A DNA stretch of 64,000 nt from Ascarosepion bandense (lineage: Eukaryota > Mollusca > Cephalopoda > Sepiida > Sepiidae), in contig JBBBDQ010000347.1 in the NCBI GenBank assembly GCA_037127315.1, positions 1,444,501-1,508,500 on the forward strand, given 5' to 3'. Positions 54,200 to 64,000 of the stretch are shown piece by piece. Made by a program: the position numbers and the translations under genes. How positions within the stretch are numbered: the stretch's first letter is position 1; every line of letters starts with the position of its first letter. Under the pieces are notes generated by a model. That model was not told the origin of the DNA, did no database searches, and saw only the letters and a list, made by a program, of their open reading frames with translations.

Positions 54200-54425
54200 G
54201 TCAGCCACAATATGAACAATATAAGGTACGCAGAGGACATTGTGCTAATTGTAGATACGGAAAGAAAACTACAGGATCTTCTACTGAAGAAAGCGGAAAG
54301 AAAGGACAACATATAAACTCATAAAATTCTGAAATCTTATATCTCCATTAAAAAGGATCGCTTATGGTGTTCAAAAGATAAACAAGAAGAAAAGAGTTTA
54401 AATTCCTAGCGTACTTAATGAGAAA
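54200..54425 (+). pseudogene. RTE-like LINE fragment (YADD region)
   Basis: NMNNIRYAEDIVLIVDTERK with YAED in place of YADD (54227..54238), then LQDLLLKKAERKD and decayed sequence. Order relative to 53925..54165 is reversed. Confidence 0.75.
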
Positions 54426-54859
54426 AGAGATAATGTAAAATTTTATGCTCACATGTCTGACTGAAGGCAATAGAAACAAAGAAAAAAATGGATAAGATAT
54501 TTAGCTAGCTTGAGTAAATGGACGCCGGAGTAAGTTTTAAAAGCTATAAAAAATACAAAATATATTAAAGGAGATGAAATTGTGTAGAGCCATGATCACC
54601 TCAGATGAAGAATTGAAGATATAATTAATAAAATACTATTTAGTAAGCGGATCTACTATTAAGTTCAGCTTACATCAGAGGTGAACTTTTCATCTTCCTC
54701 TAAAAGTCAAGGTCAATCCCACATACTTAAGATTTCTTCTTCTGCGCTCCGACTCTTTCGGACATTTGCGTTCATGATGTTCCTTTTTCTTTGTAACTCT
54801 AGTAAATTGTGTCTTTTTGCTATCTTACCTAATCCCTGTTCTTTTATCCATTTACACAA
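54426..54859. other. Little recognised before the minisatellite
   Basis: A short KLCRAMIT-like RTE scrap lies near 54575..54605. The rest, including 54690..54855, is unassigned. Confidence 0.35.
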
Positions 54860-56410
54860 TCTCGTTAACCAGATTATGTCTTTTATGTATTTTATGTATT
54901 TTAATCTCGTTAACCAGATTATATATTTTATGTCTTTTATGTATTTTATGTATTTTAATCTCGTTAACCAGATTATGTCTTTTATGTATTTTATGTATTT
55001 TAATCGTTAACCAGTTAATTTTTAGATTTTAATCGTTAACCAGTTTTATGTATTTTATGTATTTTATTTTATTTTAATCTCGTTAACCAGATTATGTATT
55101 TTATGTATTTTATGTATTTTAATCTCGTTAACCAGATTATGTATTTTATGTATTTTATGTATTTTAATCTCGTTAACCAGATTATGTATTTTATGTATTT
55201 TAATCTCGTTAACCAGAATTATCGTTAATTTTATTATATTTTATGTATTTTAATCTCGTTAACCAGATTATGTATTTTATGTATTTTATGTATTTTAATC
55301 TCGTTAACCAGATTATGTATTTTATGTATTTTATGTATTTTAATCTCGTTAACCGATTATGTATTTTAATGCCTATTTTATGATTTTAATCGTTAACCAG
55401 ATTTTATGTATTTTATGTATTTTAATCTCGTTAACCAGATTATGTATTTTATGTATTTTATGTATTTTAATCTCGTTAACCAGATTATGTATTTTATGTA
55501 TTTTATGTATTTTAATCTCGTTAATCCAGATTATGTATTTTATGTATTTTATGTATTTTAATCTCGTTAACCAGATTATGTATTTTATGTATTTTATGTA
55601 TTTTAATCTCGTTAACCAGATTATGTATTTTATGTATTTTATGTATTTTAATCTCGTTAACCAGATTATGTATTTTATGTATTTTAATGTATTTTAATCT
55701 GTTAATTAGAATTCCAGATTTTATGTATTTTAATCTCGTTAACCGATTATGTTTTATGTATTTTATGTTTTAATCTCGTTAACCAGATTATGTATTTTAT
55801 GTATTTTATGTATTTTAATCTCGTTAACCAGATTATGTATTTTATGTATTTTATGTATTTTAATCTCGTTAACCAGATTATGTATTTTATGTATTTTATG
55901 TATTTTAATCTCGTTAACCAGATTATGTATTTTATGTATTTTATGTATTTTAATCTCGTTAACCAGATTATGTATTTTATGTATTTTAATCTCGTTAACC
56001 AGATTATGTATTTTATGTATTTTATGTATTTTAATCTCGTTAACCAGATTATGTATTTTATGTATTTTATGTATTTTAATATCGTTAACCAGATTATGTA
56101 TTTTATGTATTTTATGTATTTTAATCTCGTTAACCAGATTATGTATTTTATGTATTTTAATCTCGTTAACCAGATTATGTATTTTATGTATTTTATGTAT
56201 TTTAATCTCGTTAACCAGATTATGTATTTTATGTATTTTATGTATTTTAATCTCGTTAATCAGATTATGTATTTTATGTATTTTATGTATTTTAATCTCG
56301 TTAACCAGATTATGTATTTTATGTATTTTATGTATTTTAATCTCGTTAACCAGATTATGTATTTTATGTATTTTATGTATTTTAATCTCGTTAACCAGAT
56401 TATGTATTTT
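54860..56410 (+). repeat. 45-bp minisatellite array, about 36 units
   Basis: Consensus unit: tctcgttaaccagattatgt followed by three attttatgt-type 9-mers and ending attttaa; total 45 bp. Each unit has one GTTAAC palindrome. Some units are 36 bp, having lost one 9-mer. Units at 54860..55780 are irregular (deletions, gaattccag inserts) and those at 55780..56410 are almost identical. Because 45 is a multiple of 3, two frames stay open for up to 245 codons; these are not genes. Confidence 0.97.
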
Positions 56411-56439
56411 CTTATATCCATCTTACGTTAATCTTTACT

Positions 56440-56790
56440 CTGAGTATCACAATTTCGAAGATATCTTTGCTGATAAGATACTTTAGATATTTCAATTGCC
56501 TCTTTCCAATGTTTAGTACAAGCTGCCATTTTGGTTCCATTTGCCCTAAAACGTCGCCGTTGTTCCGTAAATCGTAATCTCAAAATGTTAAGTATAAGTA
56601 TTCATTTTGTTTCTATTTACGTCTTTACTCACATATCAGCCCATCGTATTAGTACCATCCTTCTGTAGAATCCTCATTTCTATCGCCTCAGGTTTCTTTT
56701 TCATCTGTGCGGATATGGCTCATTTTTGACTACCATATAAAATTACTGATATTGCGTGTCAGTAAACTTTTCATTGTTTATGGGGAAACA
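56440..56790 (-). pseudogene. RTE-like LINE, diverged subfamily, 3' part
   Basis: On minus: SVILYGSQK, MKKKPEAIEMRILQKDG and a decayed VLGQ-type region to the gataagatactttag segment shared with 53265..53340. It flanks the minisatellite on its right. Confidence 0.6.
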
Positions 56791-57014
56791 CTGGGAGGTA
56801 TTTTATATTTTTATCTGCCTTCCTACTATACAAGTGAGTTTTCCTCTTTGATCCTAATCATGCGATTGAATTCCGTTTAGATTTTCATATAGATAAAAGC
56901 TTATGTCATTCAGTAATGTTTTAGTTTAACGGAAAATATAAAAAACTCTAATTCATTTTTATGAGATTGATTTTTCGCAAACAAAAACAAACTTAAACTC
57001 TTGGTATGTGTCTA
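56791..57014. other. No feature recognised
   Basis: AT-rich. Confidence 0.35.
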
Positions 57015-57261
57015 CATTTCTGAGATGAGTCAGTATTTACAGAGTCTACATTATTCTGACTATTGTCTACATCTTTATTACCATTTGTACGACGTTTTGG
57101 CCGCTGTATGCTCCGGCCTTCGTCAGTTGCTAGAAATTTCGAATCGAACTCTTTTTTACAACCACTGGGGTATATAAACTCCCTTCCTTACCTAGTGTCT
57201 CTTCTGTAAATCATAAGTTATCTCCCTCTAATCCTGTAAGTTACTTGTTCATCACTCTTGG
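57015..57261 (-). mobile_element. SINE-2 copy, tail part
   Basis: On minus: gtaagatactt-like start (gtaacttacaggattagagg), body aaatttctagc, aactgacgaaggccggagca, tacagcggccaaaacgtcgt, ending tagactctgtaaatactg. Same order as 61890..62215. The tRNA head is absent. The segment has a hammerhead-like CTGACGA, but AAAA replaces GAAA and an extra A precedes the GGCCG/CGGCC stem. Confidence 0.6.
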
Positions 57262-57660
57262 ATATTGTAGGTGTCAGGGAAGCAAGTGTACGGAGAAGGA
57301 ACTCCACAGGTAGGAAGTGCGAGAAAAGAAACTGTAGTAGAAGAGGTGGTTATAATTTGACTCTTTTCACTGTAAAAGAATGTGACCTAGTTAGAAGTCT
57401 AATACACGTGTAGAAGAGTAAACCAGGGAGATAATCTTGCAAGAGCAGAAACTTTGAAAATATTTGCAGAAAAACAGATGAAAGCGACTTCCCGACGGTG
57501 ATAAAGTGTCTGAATCGTGCTGCCATATTAGAATCGATTACATTGCAGATCCTCCTTAGATATTTGTTGAGCACCCCAAGATGAATAGCAGGAGCAGGAC
57601 CAGATATGGCAACAATATTTAATGCATGGACGAATGGTAGATTTGTATATGTGCAAGCAT
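57262..57660 (-). pseudogene. LINE-J fragment, decayed
   Basis: On minus: IYKSTIRPCIKYCCHIWS equivalent, then RLRRICNVIDSNMAARFRHF, KSLSSVFLQIFSKF and LTRSHSFTVKRV, then the last ORF codons to 57262. It lies exactly between two SINE-2 pieces. Confidence 0.75.
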
Positions 57661-57850
57661 ACTTTTCATTGCCCGGACTGTCATTTTCACGATGTTTCGC
57701 TGTTGTATGCCCCGACATTCTTCAAATATTAAACCAAAATATTTATTTCGATCACTGGGGCAGATTGCTCTCGTTCAATGAGTTTTGCCACTTCAAGATA
57801 TTTAAGTTATTTCCATTTAACTTATTGTTCGCCACTACTGTTCGCAAGTA
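57661..57850 (-). mobile_element. SINE-2 copy, diverged
   Basis: On minus it carries aatatttgaagaatgtcggg, gcatacaacagcgaaacatc, gtgaaaatgacagtccggg, like 62215..62100. GAAA is kept but the stem is eroded. Confidence 0.45.
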
Positions 57851-58222
57851 TTGCCCTCATAACACTTTAGGTGAAGTAACTGGATCCAACCAAGGCATTT
57901 ATCCATTGTACCATGTGTTAATACCTTCAAGAAGGATATTTTTAAATGGCCCCACAACTATTTGTGTGCCTCTTCCTGCAGTTCTTTTTTCCTAAAAAAT
58001 CAATGACCACGAAGTTCATCGTTGAGCAGTCTTAAGAAATGGTAGTAATTTTGCGTGAAATCTGGGCTGTAGGTAGGTTTTGACGGCACCTAAAACACGA
58101 GTGCTTAATAGTTTTAATGGTTTGGGACACCTTATTTAGGCGTTCATTTTCATGCAATATCAAAGCTTCAACAATTGCCCTGTTTATCTTACACCCATTT
58201 TTAGAGATAGTCTTCACAGCAG
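57851..58222. other. No feature recognised
   Basis: No gene recognised. Confidence 0.35.
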
Positions 58223-58430
58223 ATGCGTTGTGGTGCAATGGATATCAAATAGAATAAAAGAAATCGGAGACCTGCGTTCTAATTCTAATCGAATTTGTTT
58301 CCATCACTTACACACAAATACCCTTCTGGAAAGTACTAATACTTCTCGACCCTCTCCAGCTATTGGCTGAAAAGCACCACAAATTGGCCTCTATATCCTT
58401 AGTTGGCAACCAGTCTACTGCAGATCCACT
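58223..58430 (+). mobile_element. SINE-1 copy, diverged
   Basis: Head gatgcgttgtggtgcaatgg, degenerate B box gcgttctaattcta, body ccagctattggctgaaaagc, core gcaaccagtctactgcaga. The tail is missing. Confidence 0.75.
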
Positions 58431-58524
58431 GCTAGGAAGGTTGGGTCTCTGTGTCGGTGCAGGATGTTTTTCCTCCTGAATCCATCTTGCATATATACAA
58501 ATCAACGATCCGAATAACCATGTA

Positions 58525-59148
58525 ACAATGGAATATTGCTGTCATATATCGTCAGGCGCCCCCGCTGTTCATCTCAGTGTTCTTGACAGGCTCAAAAGTA
58601 GAATCAATAATGTGATAGGTACCGACTTGGATGCTCGACTCCAGCCACTTTCTCACCGATGGAAAGTTCCCTCTGTCTGTTCTATAAATATTTTCATGGC
58701 TTCTGCTCCAATGAACTTAAGCCACTGGTACCCCTGCCACAGGTGTTTGCTCGTGCAACCAGACTTGCAACTAGGTCCAACCCATTCACAGTTAGATTAA
58801 CAAAGTGCAGACGACAATTTTACTACATAGTTTCTTTTCTCGAAAATCCTGCCTGTGGAATTCGCTTCCATGTTCTTGCTTTCCTGACGGCTACAACCTC
58901 CATGAATTTAAATGCAATGTCAATGCCCAACTTTTAACCGCTTGACACTAGTTCTTTCTACATCACCCTGTATATCCTTTCCTTTCTCTCTACCTTTGAA
59001 ACTGTCATCACACCTGTATTTCCATCCTTAACTGGTTCGTCTTTCTCTTTACTCTGCTGTCTAATCTTTTTACTCTTATGTAGCCCCCTGCGCATCAGTG
59101 GCGTTACCGTTTTGCTTGGGGCGATACGATTAAAAAGAAAGAAAGAAA
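58525..59148 (+). pseudogene. LINE-J 3' part, complete 3' end
   Basis: MEYCCHISSGAPAVHLSVLD (58528), IGTDLDARLQPLSHRW, then a frameshift, LCLFYKYFHGFCSNE, RATRLATRSNPFTV, and PACGIRFHVLAFL, followed by the 3' UTR and tagccccctgcgcatcagtg and ggggcgatacgattaaaa. Confidence 0.85.
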
Positions 59149-59245
59149 TGACAATCTCTTCATGAAAATTTCCTTCCTGGTCTCTTATAGATAGCGAGAA
59201 ACATGATCACCCAAGCGTGTATCAAGTATAGCAGTTGACCGACTT
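59149..59245 (+). mobile_element. Possible SINE-1 tail scrap
   Basis: acatgatcacccaagcgtgt and agttgaccgactt resemble the SINE-1 3' end. Head and body are absent. Confidence 0.4.
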
Positions 59246-60629
59246 CTCAGCATCCTAAGTATTTTAAAATCAAACAGACATATACTGTCCGTTTGAGTTT
59301 TAATACAAATAGTTTAGTATCAACACTCCCACCATATTTTGAGTCTTGATTGTTGGCTAGCCAGAGTGTTTCCACTCCATACACGGTCTTTTGGATTCTG
59401 ACTCATACTAATGGAACCATGCTTTATCTTTTGCGATTATTCTACTCAAACATTCTTCGCATTCATTGCTGTAGCGGTCAAGTAAACGTTAAAAGCCTTT
59501 TACACGTTTCCCTTCTCTCTGCCAAAGCTCTCTTGTCAATGAACTCTCACTGACTTTATGGAAGCTTAGCGCATTGTGGATCATTTGGTAGGTCGAAGCT
59601 ACAGAGAAGAATGATAACTGACTGGTCTACTGTTATTTCTGTCGAGCTTTCTGCGTTTTCCCGTGGATGGTAAAGTTTGACGGACGTATTGCTCATCTGT
59701 CCACTCAGTGGTCCTCGGCAGTGGTGCACTTTTTCCGTGCTAAAATCATCCGATGAATTTCATCCTCTGACACAACTTCCGTCCAGAGAAAGCGTTTCAC
59801 TGCTCTTAGTTCCTACTTGATGCATACTAAACAGTGCGGATATGTTAACACTGTGACATAAGCGATAGAACTGGAGAAACCAAGGAGAAACGTCGATCAG
59901 GTGACGATAATAGTACCGACTGCATGAACGCCTGAGCATATGGCAGTTTTGTAAACCTAAAGATATGTTAAGGCGAAAGAGAGGATAATATTTTTTTCAT
60001 GCTCGTAATTATTCACACAATTTATTTAAAGATGGCACTTCGGAGTGGTGAACGCAAGCTTGTATCGCTAGATCAATTGCGATTGAAAAGTGAGTTCATT
60101 CCTCCATTAATCCTCTACGCTTTTGGCCTTGTGCCACATCTAAGCTACGCTTAGAAAAGTATTTTGGGTACTTACCTGGCTGGATGTTGAGAAATTTTTT
60201 CTCGCTCGATGAGTTACGACTAAAGTATTATTCGCGCTGGGTGCCCCGTAAATTTCGCCTTCTGCCGCATCTACGCTTCGTTTCCGAAATTATAACTCAC
60301 AAATCTGGGCATTTTATGATTTCCGGTTTACAAATAAGTTGTGTTACATATAATTATTTAGGTAAAGCGCGTGGGTCAGGCAAAAAACAAAAAAAGAGGC
60401 GACCTCGTTTCCTATTTAACAAGCAATTTATATGCAGACATTTCTGCTTTTATTTATATTCAGTTAATATTGATGCGAAAGAAGTTGCCACAGAAATACA
60501 TCCATTGCAATTTGCTACAAGTAGGATCGTCAAATTTTTGTCTGGTGTCGCTTAGACAACGTACTGTACATATTGTTTTAAGTTTAGACATAAATAATTT
60601 CCGTTTTTGTTTTTGTTTTATAAGCTTCA
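59246..60629. other. No gene supported; one 123-codon frame
   Basis: A plus-strand frame at 60184..60555 has a lysine-rich GKARGSGKKQKKRRPR segment but no family I recognise. A minus-strand CAG/GTAAGTA splice-donor consensus lies at about 60178. The rest has no repeat I can name. Confidence 0.3.
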
Positions 60630-61122
60630 GGAAAATCTCATTACAAAGAGTGCTAAACTTCTATGTGATATCCGACTTTGTATATGGCAGCGAAGGCTGA
60701 CCAATCTCCTCAAGGATGAGGGAATGGTGCGAGGCAAAAGATACGTGTTTCTACAGAAGGATGCTGAGGATACCGAACAAGTGGGGAAAAGTTGGAGAAG
60801 TTACAAACGAAAAGAAAACTTATAAAAAGCATCAAGAAGAGACAATTGCGATAACTAGGACAAGTTATGAGGAAGGAGGGCTTGGAGAATCTAATACTCA
60901 GAGGACGAATAACGTGAAAGAGAGACAGTGGAAAGTAGCGCGAGATATATTTGAGGGGTTTCAGCAAACAGATGGCAGAGCCGGGTTTCGTTGAGAAACC
61001 AAGAAGAAAAATATTAATCGAAAAGGGACAGGGTCAAGTGGAATTCCATGAACGCCTACATCCAAATGGGAAACTGCACCAAAAAAAAAAAAAAAAGAAG
61101 AAGAAGAAGAAGAAGAAGAAGA
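60630..61122 (+). pseudogene. RTE-like LINE 3' end with A-run and (GAA)n tail
   Basis: Decayed LETKKRVL..CDIRL region, FYRRMLRIP in the second frame (60750), RSIKKRQL-type, RYEEGGLGESNTQ-type, down to atgaacgcctacatcc, then A16 and (GAA)n at 61081..61122. Many stops. Confidence 0.75.
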
Positions 61123-61554
61123 ATAGGCTTAACATTGATAAGCATGGCGTGAGTTTCGACCAACATTTTATGGGTGATTTATTTTTACTGGTTGTCTAAG
61201 TTACGTAGTACGAACTCTATACCTTACCACGCGCACTGACTTTTTATCATGGAGCTCCTACTTTGGATTCTTTTGTAAAGATTTATCCATGTCCACTGGA
61301 AATTGCTTTGTTCATTTTCACATTTAACTCATTTTTTCAACGTCTTTGATGAGGTACTTGCTTATTTACTTTACTTTTTCTAACTTAATATTGAGTAGTT
61401 CAGTACCTTAGTTAAATTTCGTATATTTTGTTGTGGGTGGATTTCCTCTAATCATATTTCAATATATTTTTGTGAAACTTTGATAAATACACCGATCAGT
61501 ATTATTTTAATTTCTGCCTAATTTAGAAAAAAATTAATTATCCTGCTCTGTATC
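61123..61554. other. No feature recognised
   Basis: AT-rich. Confidence 0.35.
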
Positions 61555-61695
61555 GCAGCAGCACCTGATCAGATGTGGCAACGTTGTTCAAAGCAAGGAA
61601 GAATTTTAGACATATAAATATGTAAAATAGTTTTTAGCATGAAAAAAAAAATGTCTAGCACGACAAATTGTAGCCACATTCATAGCAGCATGAAA
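61555..61695 (-). pseudogene. LINE-J fragment
   Basis: agcagcacctgatcagatgt ... gtggcaacgttgttcaaag and gaattttagacatataaat match the IYKSTIRP..EYCCHIWSGAPA segment reversed. Confidence 0.65.
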
Positions 61696-61889
61696 GCAAT
61701 TGATTCAATATAATCTTTCCATTTCATGAACATTAATCCAACTGGGCGCAACGATTTAGTCTCCTGGAGATTAGCATCAGCCATGCATGTTTAAGCCATT
61801 CATTTCTAACCGATCCCCTATTTTTGCAGCTTTTTGGTAACCGAGAAAATAATACTGTGAAGTTAATCCTGGTCCAATAAAAGTAAGTA

Positions 61890-62215
61890 AATATATCAAG
61901 AGGGCCATGTGTTCAAAAGGATAGAGACGTTGGCTACTTCCTGTGACTTGACTCAAAGACTTGTGAGTTCAGTACCAGGCTACAGCAGTGGTGAAGAAGT
62001 ATCTTACAGGGTTAGAGGGAGATGACTCATGTTTAACATACGAGGCACTACTACGCAAGGAATGACGTTCATATAGCTCAGTGATTGTAGTAAATAGGTT
62101 CGGTTCGAAATTCTTAGCACCTGAAGAAGGCCGGAGCATACAACAGCAGAAACTTCGTACAAATGCCAACAAAGATGGGGACAATGGTCCGAATCATGTA
62201 AATACTGTGAAAAGG
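61890..62215 (+). mobile_element. SINE-2 copy with tRNA-like head
   Basis: Head gggccatgtgttcaaaagga, tagagacgttggct (A box-like) and ttgtgagttcagtacc (B box-like), similar to an arginine-type tRNA. Then gggttagagggagatgactc, ggttcgaaattcttagcacc, tgaagaaggccggagcatac, aacagcagaaacttcgtac and a tail to aaatactg. The only copy here with its head. Confidence 0.65.
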
Positions 62216-62228
62216 ACATCCGAAAATT

Positions 62229-62515
62229 ATGTCAGTCAGTGATACACGCTTTGGGCGATCATGTCTTGAAAGAGACATGACTGACTGGGCAGAAGATTAT
62301 CCCACAGTAGTTTGCTATTGCTTTCTGCGGTAGACTGGTTGCCAGCCCAGGTTATGGAACCCAATAATTTCTTATTTAACTCATAAATGCAGGGAAGAGA
62401 CGGATTAATACCTTCCCTAAAGGTATTTGTGCGTAAGTGAATGCGACGAATTCAACTTGAATTCGAACTCGGCATCCCGATCTTCGTTCCGAGTCAATAA
62501 TTACTGCACCACATG
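62229..62515 (-). mobile_element. SINE-1 copy, nearly full length
   Basis: On plus the tail reads gtcagtcagtgatacacgct and gacatgactgactgggcag, then gcggtagactggttgccagc, gggaagagacggattaatac and the B box side ttgaattcgaactcggc. The head ends tgcaccacatgtg. Confidence 0.88.
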
Positions 62516-62524
62516 TGTAAAGAA

Positions 62525-62760
62525 CTAAAAAAATAGCGTGTCACAAGGGGAAAGAGAAAATTGAAAAAGAAGGGGGAAAAGAAAAACATAAACGAGGGAA
62601 ATAGAGGAAAAGTAATAGGTGTGATGGAGGAAAAAAGGAGAAAAGAGAGAAAAAGAAAAACACGTGATCATCGACAGAGAGGGTAAGGAGAAAGGGATAT
62701 TACATAAAAATGAAAAAAGAAAAAGAAAAGGGAGAAAAGAAAAGAAGAAGAAATAGAACA
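62525..62760 (+). repeat. Purine-rich (GA) tract
   Basis: Over about 235 bp the plus strand is overwhelmingly A and G (for example gaaaagaaaagaagaagaaa). The minus-strand frame is Phe/Ser/Leu low complexity. Confidence 0.8.
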
Positions 62761-63107
62761 ATTCGAAAACATGACATTTGGTTTCTTCAAAAGTTTTTCA
62801 AAAACTTTCGTTAAAATAAAATATAGTCTGACTATTATTGAGATCGAATTAAATTACGTTATAATCTACCACACGAAAAAGGGGGAAGGGCTACAAAAGG
62901 AAAGATGATATTAGTAGGGGATATAAATGAAGAGGTTTTTTTAATATGTAAAAATATATAAAAAAATATAAAAAAATGAAAATATACCTAAGACCGAGAA
63001 ATCAAGTATTTAAGAGAACCATAAAAATATAGATATTTTTAAGGTACATTATAGTTAATTTTAAGCGGCCGTAACATATTAGTAAATATAAGTGCGAATG
63101 TTTTTTT
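62761..63107. other. No feature recognised
   Basis: AT-rich. Confidence 0.35.
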
Positions 63108-64000
63108 TTAATCATTTCACCCCAAGCAAGGCATTCCACTGCCACTATTGCGCTTGGGGCTACATAGGGGGAGGTAAATAAGAAGAGTGGTTAGATATAG
63201 GAAATGTCAGAAGTGGGGGTGATAGATAGTTGGGTGGGTGGGAAGAGTGTTTGAAAGAATGGAAGTTTGTTTGAAAGAATGGAAGTTAGTGTGTAAGGAG
63301 GTGTCTATTGACCTTACATTTAAACTCCTGGAGATTGTAGCCGTCGGGGAAGCAGTCATGTGGAAGAGAATTCCACAGTCGAGAAGGGCGAGAAAAGAAA
63401 CTGTTGAAGTAGAAGTTGCGGTTGCATTTTATCGGTTTCACTATAAAAGGGTGGGATCTAGTTGCTAATCTAGTATCTCGTGCAAATTCGAACCTAGGGG
63501 GCACCAGTGATCAAAGTTCATAGGAGCAGAAGCCGTGAAAGTATTTCTCGAAGAAACACAGGGAAGCCACGTCGCGCCGGTGAGAGAGAGAATGCAGGCG
63601 GTCCGCTAAGTCGGTATCGATCACATTACAGACCCTCCGCTGTACCTTGTCTAGAAGCCCAAGGAGAATAGCAGGGGCACCCGACCAGATATGGCAACAG
63701 TATTCATTGCACGGGCGGATGGTAGATTTATAAATGTGCAGGATAGATTCAGACGGAAAAAACCTCCGGGCCCTGCACAGAGAACCAACTTTCAAAGCAG
63801 CGGATTTAGGAATGGATTCGATATAGTCATTCCACTTGAGGTCCGCTGAGAGTGTAAGGCCAAGGAGGCGTAGTGTTTTACTCTCTGGGAGGCAAGCCTG
63901 GTCCATGCTAATATATATGCTATATTGATAGTAGCTTCGTTTTAGAAGTATTAAAATTTAAGAGCCATTTCTTACTCCAGTCCACTACGGATTGGAGGTC
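63108..64000 (-). pseudogene. LINE-J, best-preserved copy, runs off the window
   Basis: From the window edge on minus: DLQSVVDWSKKWLLNF (post-YADD), then a stop near 63915. A frame 63906..63511 then carries LLGLTLSADLKWNDYI, IYKSTIRPCNEYCCHIWSG, RRVCNVIDTDLADRLHSLSH and FFEKYFHGFC. A single in-frame TGA follows, and the frame resumes with SLVPPRFEFARDTRLATRSH, RPSRLWNSLPHDCFPDG and EFKCKVNRHLLTH. The 3' UTR ends in the gcgcttggggctac box and atgattaaaa. The reverse transcriptase core lies beyond the edge. Confidence 0.9.

Noticed and set aside
54860..56410. CRISPR-like array
   Set aside because: Units are contiguous with no unique spacers, and the genome is eukaryotic in character.
55749..56486. 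245- and 213-codon frames in the minisatellite
   Set aside because: They are translations of a 45-bp repeat in two frames; no start context, domain or non-repeat part.
60170..60185. U1 snRNA gene or pseudogene
   Set aside because: Only about ten bases match the U1 5' end; nothing after that resembles U1.

Overview
This window looks like repeat-dominated, AT-rich, non-genic DNA from an animal genome. Long (TA)n, (CA)n and (GT)n tracts, tRNA-derived SINEs, a degenerate 5S rRNA copy of the kind seen in molluscs, and many decayed LINEs, Penelope-like, Helitron, mariner, hAT and Ty3/gypsy fragments suggest a cephalopod mollusc such as an octopus. That assignment is inference from recognised repeat style, not from a marker gene. 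I find no host protein-coding gene that I can support. Almost every open frame is a broken transposon gene, the antisense of one, or translated microsatellite.

Recurrent families, with names used in the entries. LINE-J: a jockey/CR1-like non-LTR element whose 3' end reads ...gcgcatcagtggcgtt...ggggtgatacgatt; about 20 fragments. RTE-like: an endonuclease/reverse-transcriptase LINE ending in a (GAA)n tail; about 18 fragments. SINE-1: a tRNA-derived SINE with a CAGTCAGT/ACTGACTG tail; about 11 copies. SINE-2: a second tRNA-headed repeat; 3 copies. HHR-A and HHR-B: repeat families carrying hammerhead-ribozyme-like motifs. Families X, Y, W and Z are unclassified dispersed repeats found here in two or more copies.

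Layout. 0-2.2 kb: LINE-J pieces, a 5S pseudogene fused to SINE-1, and a second SINE-1. 3.5-7.3 kb: mariner remnant, hammerhead-like motifs, Penelope-like fragment with inverted ends. 7.5-10.8 kb: a Helitron helicase pseudogene abutted by a LINE-J reverse transcriptase pseudogene. 11-15.6 kb: tandem HHR-A units, RTE-like and restriction-like-endonuclease LINE pieces, a 147-bp tandem duplication and a 985-bp TIR element. 17-31 kb: SINE-1, LINE-J, HHR-B copies and RTE-like pieces. 33-39 kb: a second TIR element copy, mariner remnant, a large inverted-repeat element, a probable gypsy LTR/leader and a hAT-like transposase remnant with internal 95-bp tandem copies. 40-45.6 kb: microsatellites, a palindromic family X pair, a deleted Tc1-like element and a long RTE-like copy. 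47-51.5 kb: a young 5'-truncated RTE-like insertion with target duplication, a gypsy pol pseudogene split by SINE-1, and an inverted LINE-J pair with a nested MITE. 52-57 kb: scrambled RTE-like pieces around a 1.55-kb, 45-bp-unit minisatellite. 57-64 kb: LINE-J, SINE-1 and SINE-2 copies, ending in the best-preserved LINE-J copy, which runs off the window.

The most interesting signal is the hammerhead-like motifs. Three HHR-A copies keep the CTGATGA and GAAA core and a pairing stem I whose bases change in a compensatory way. One locus has two HHR-A units in tandem with a 284-bp period, which resembles retrozymes, the small ribozyme-bearing retroelements described in metazoans. HHR-B and a third motif are related in design, and several of these repeats end in (TA)n tracts.
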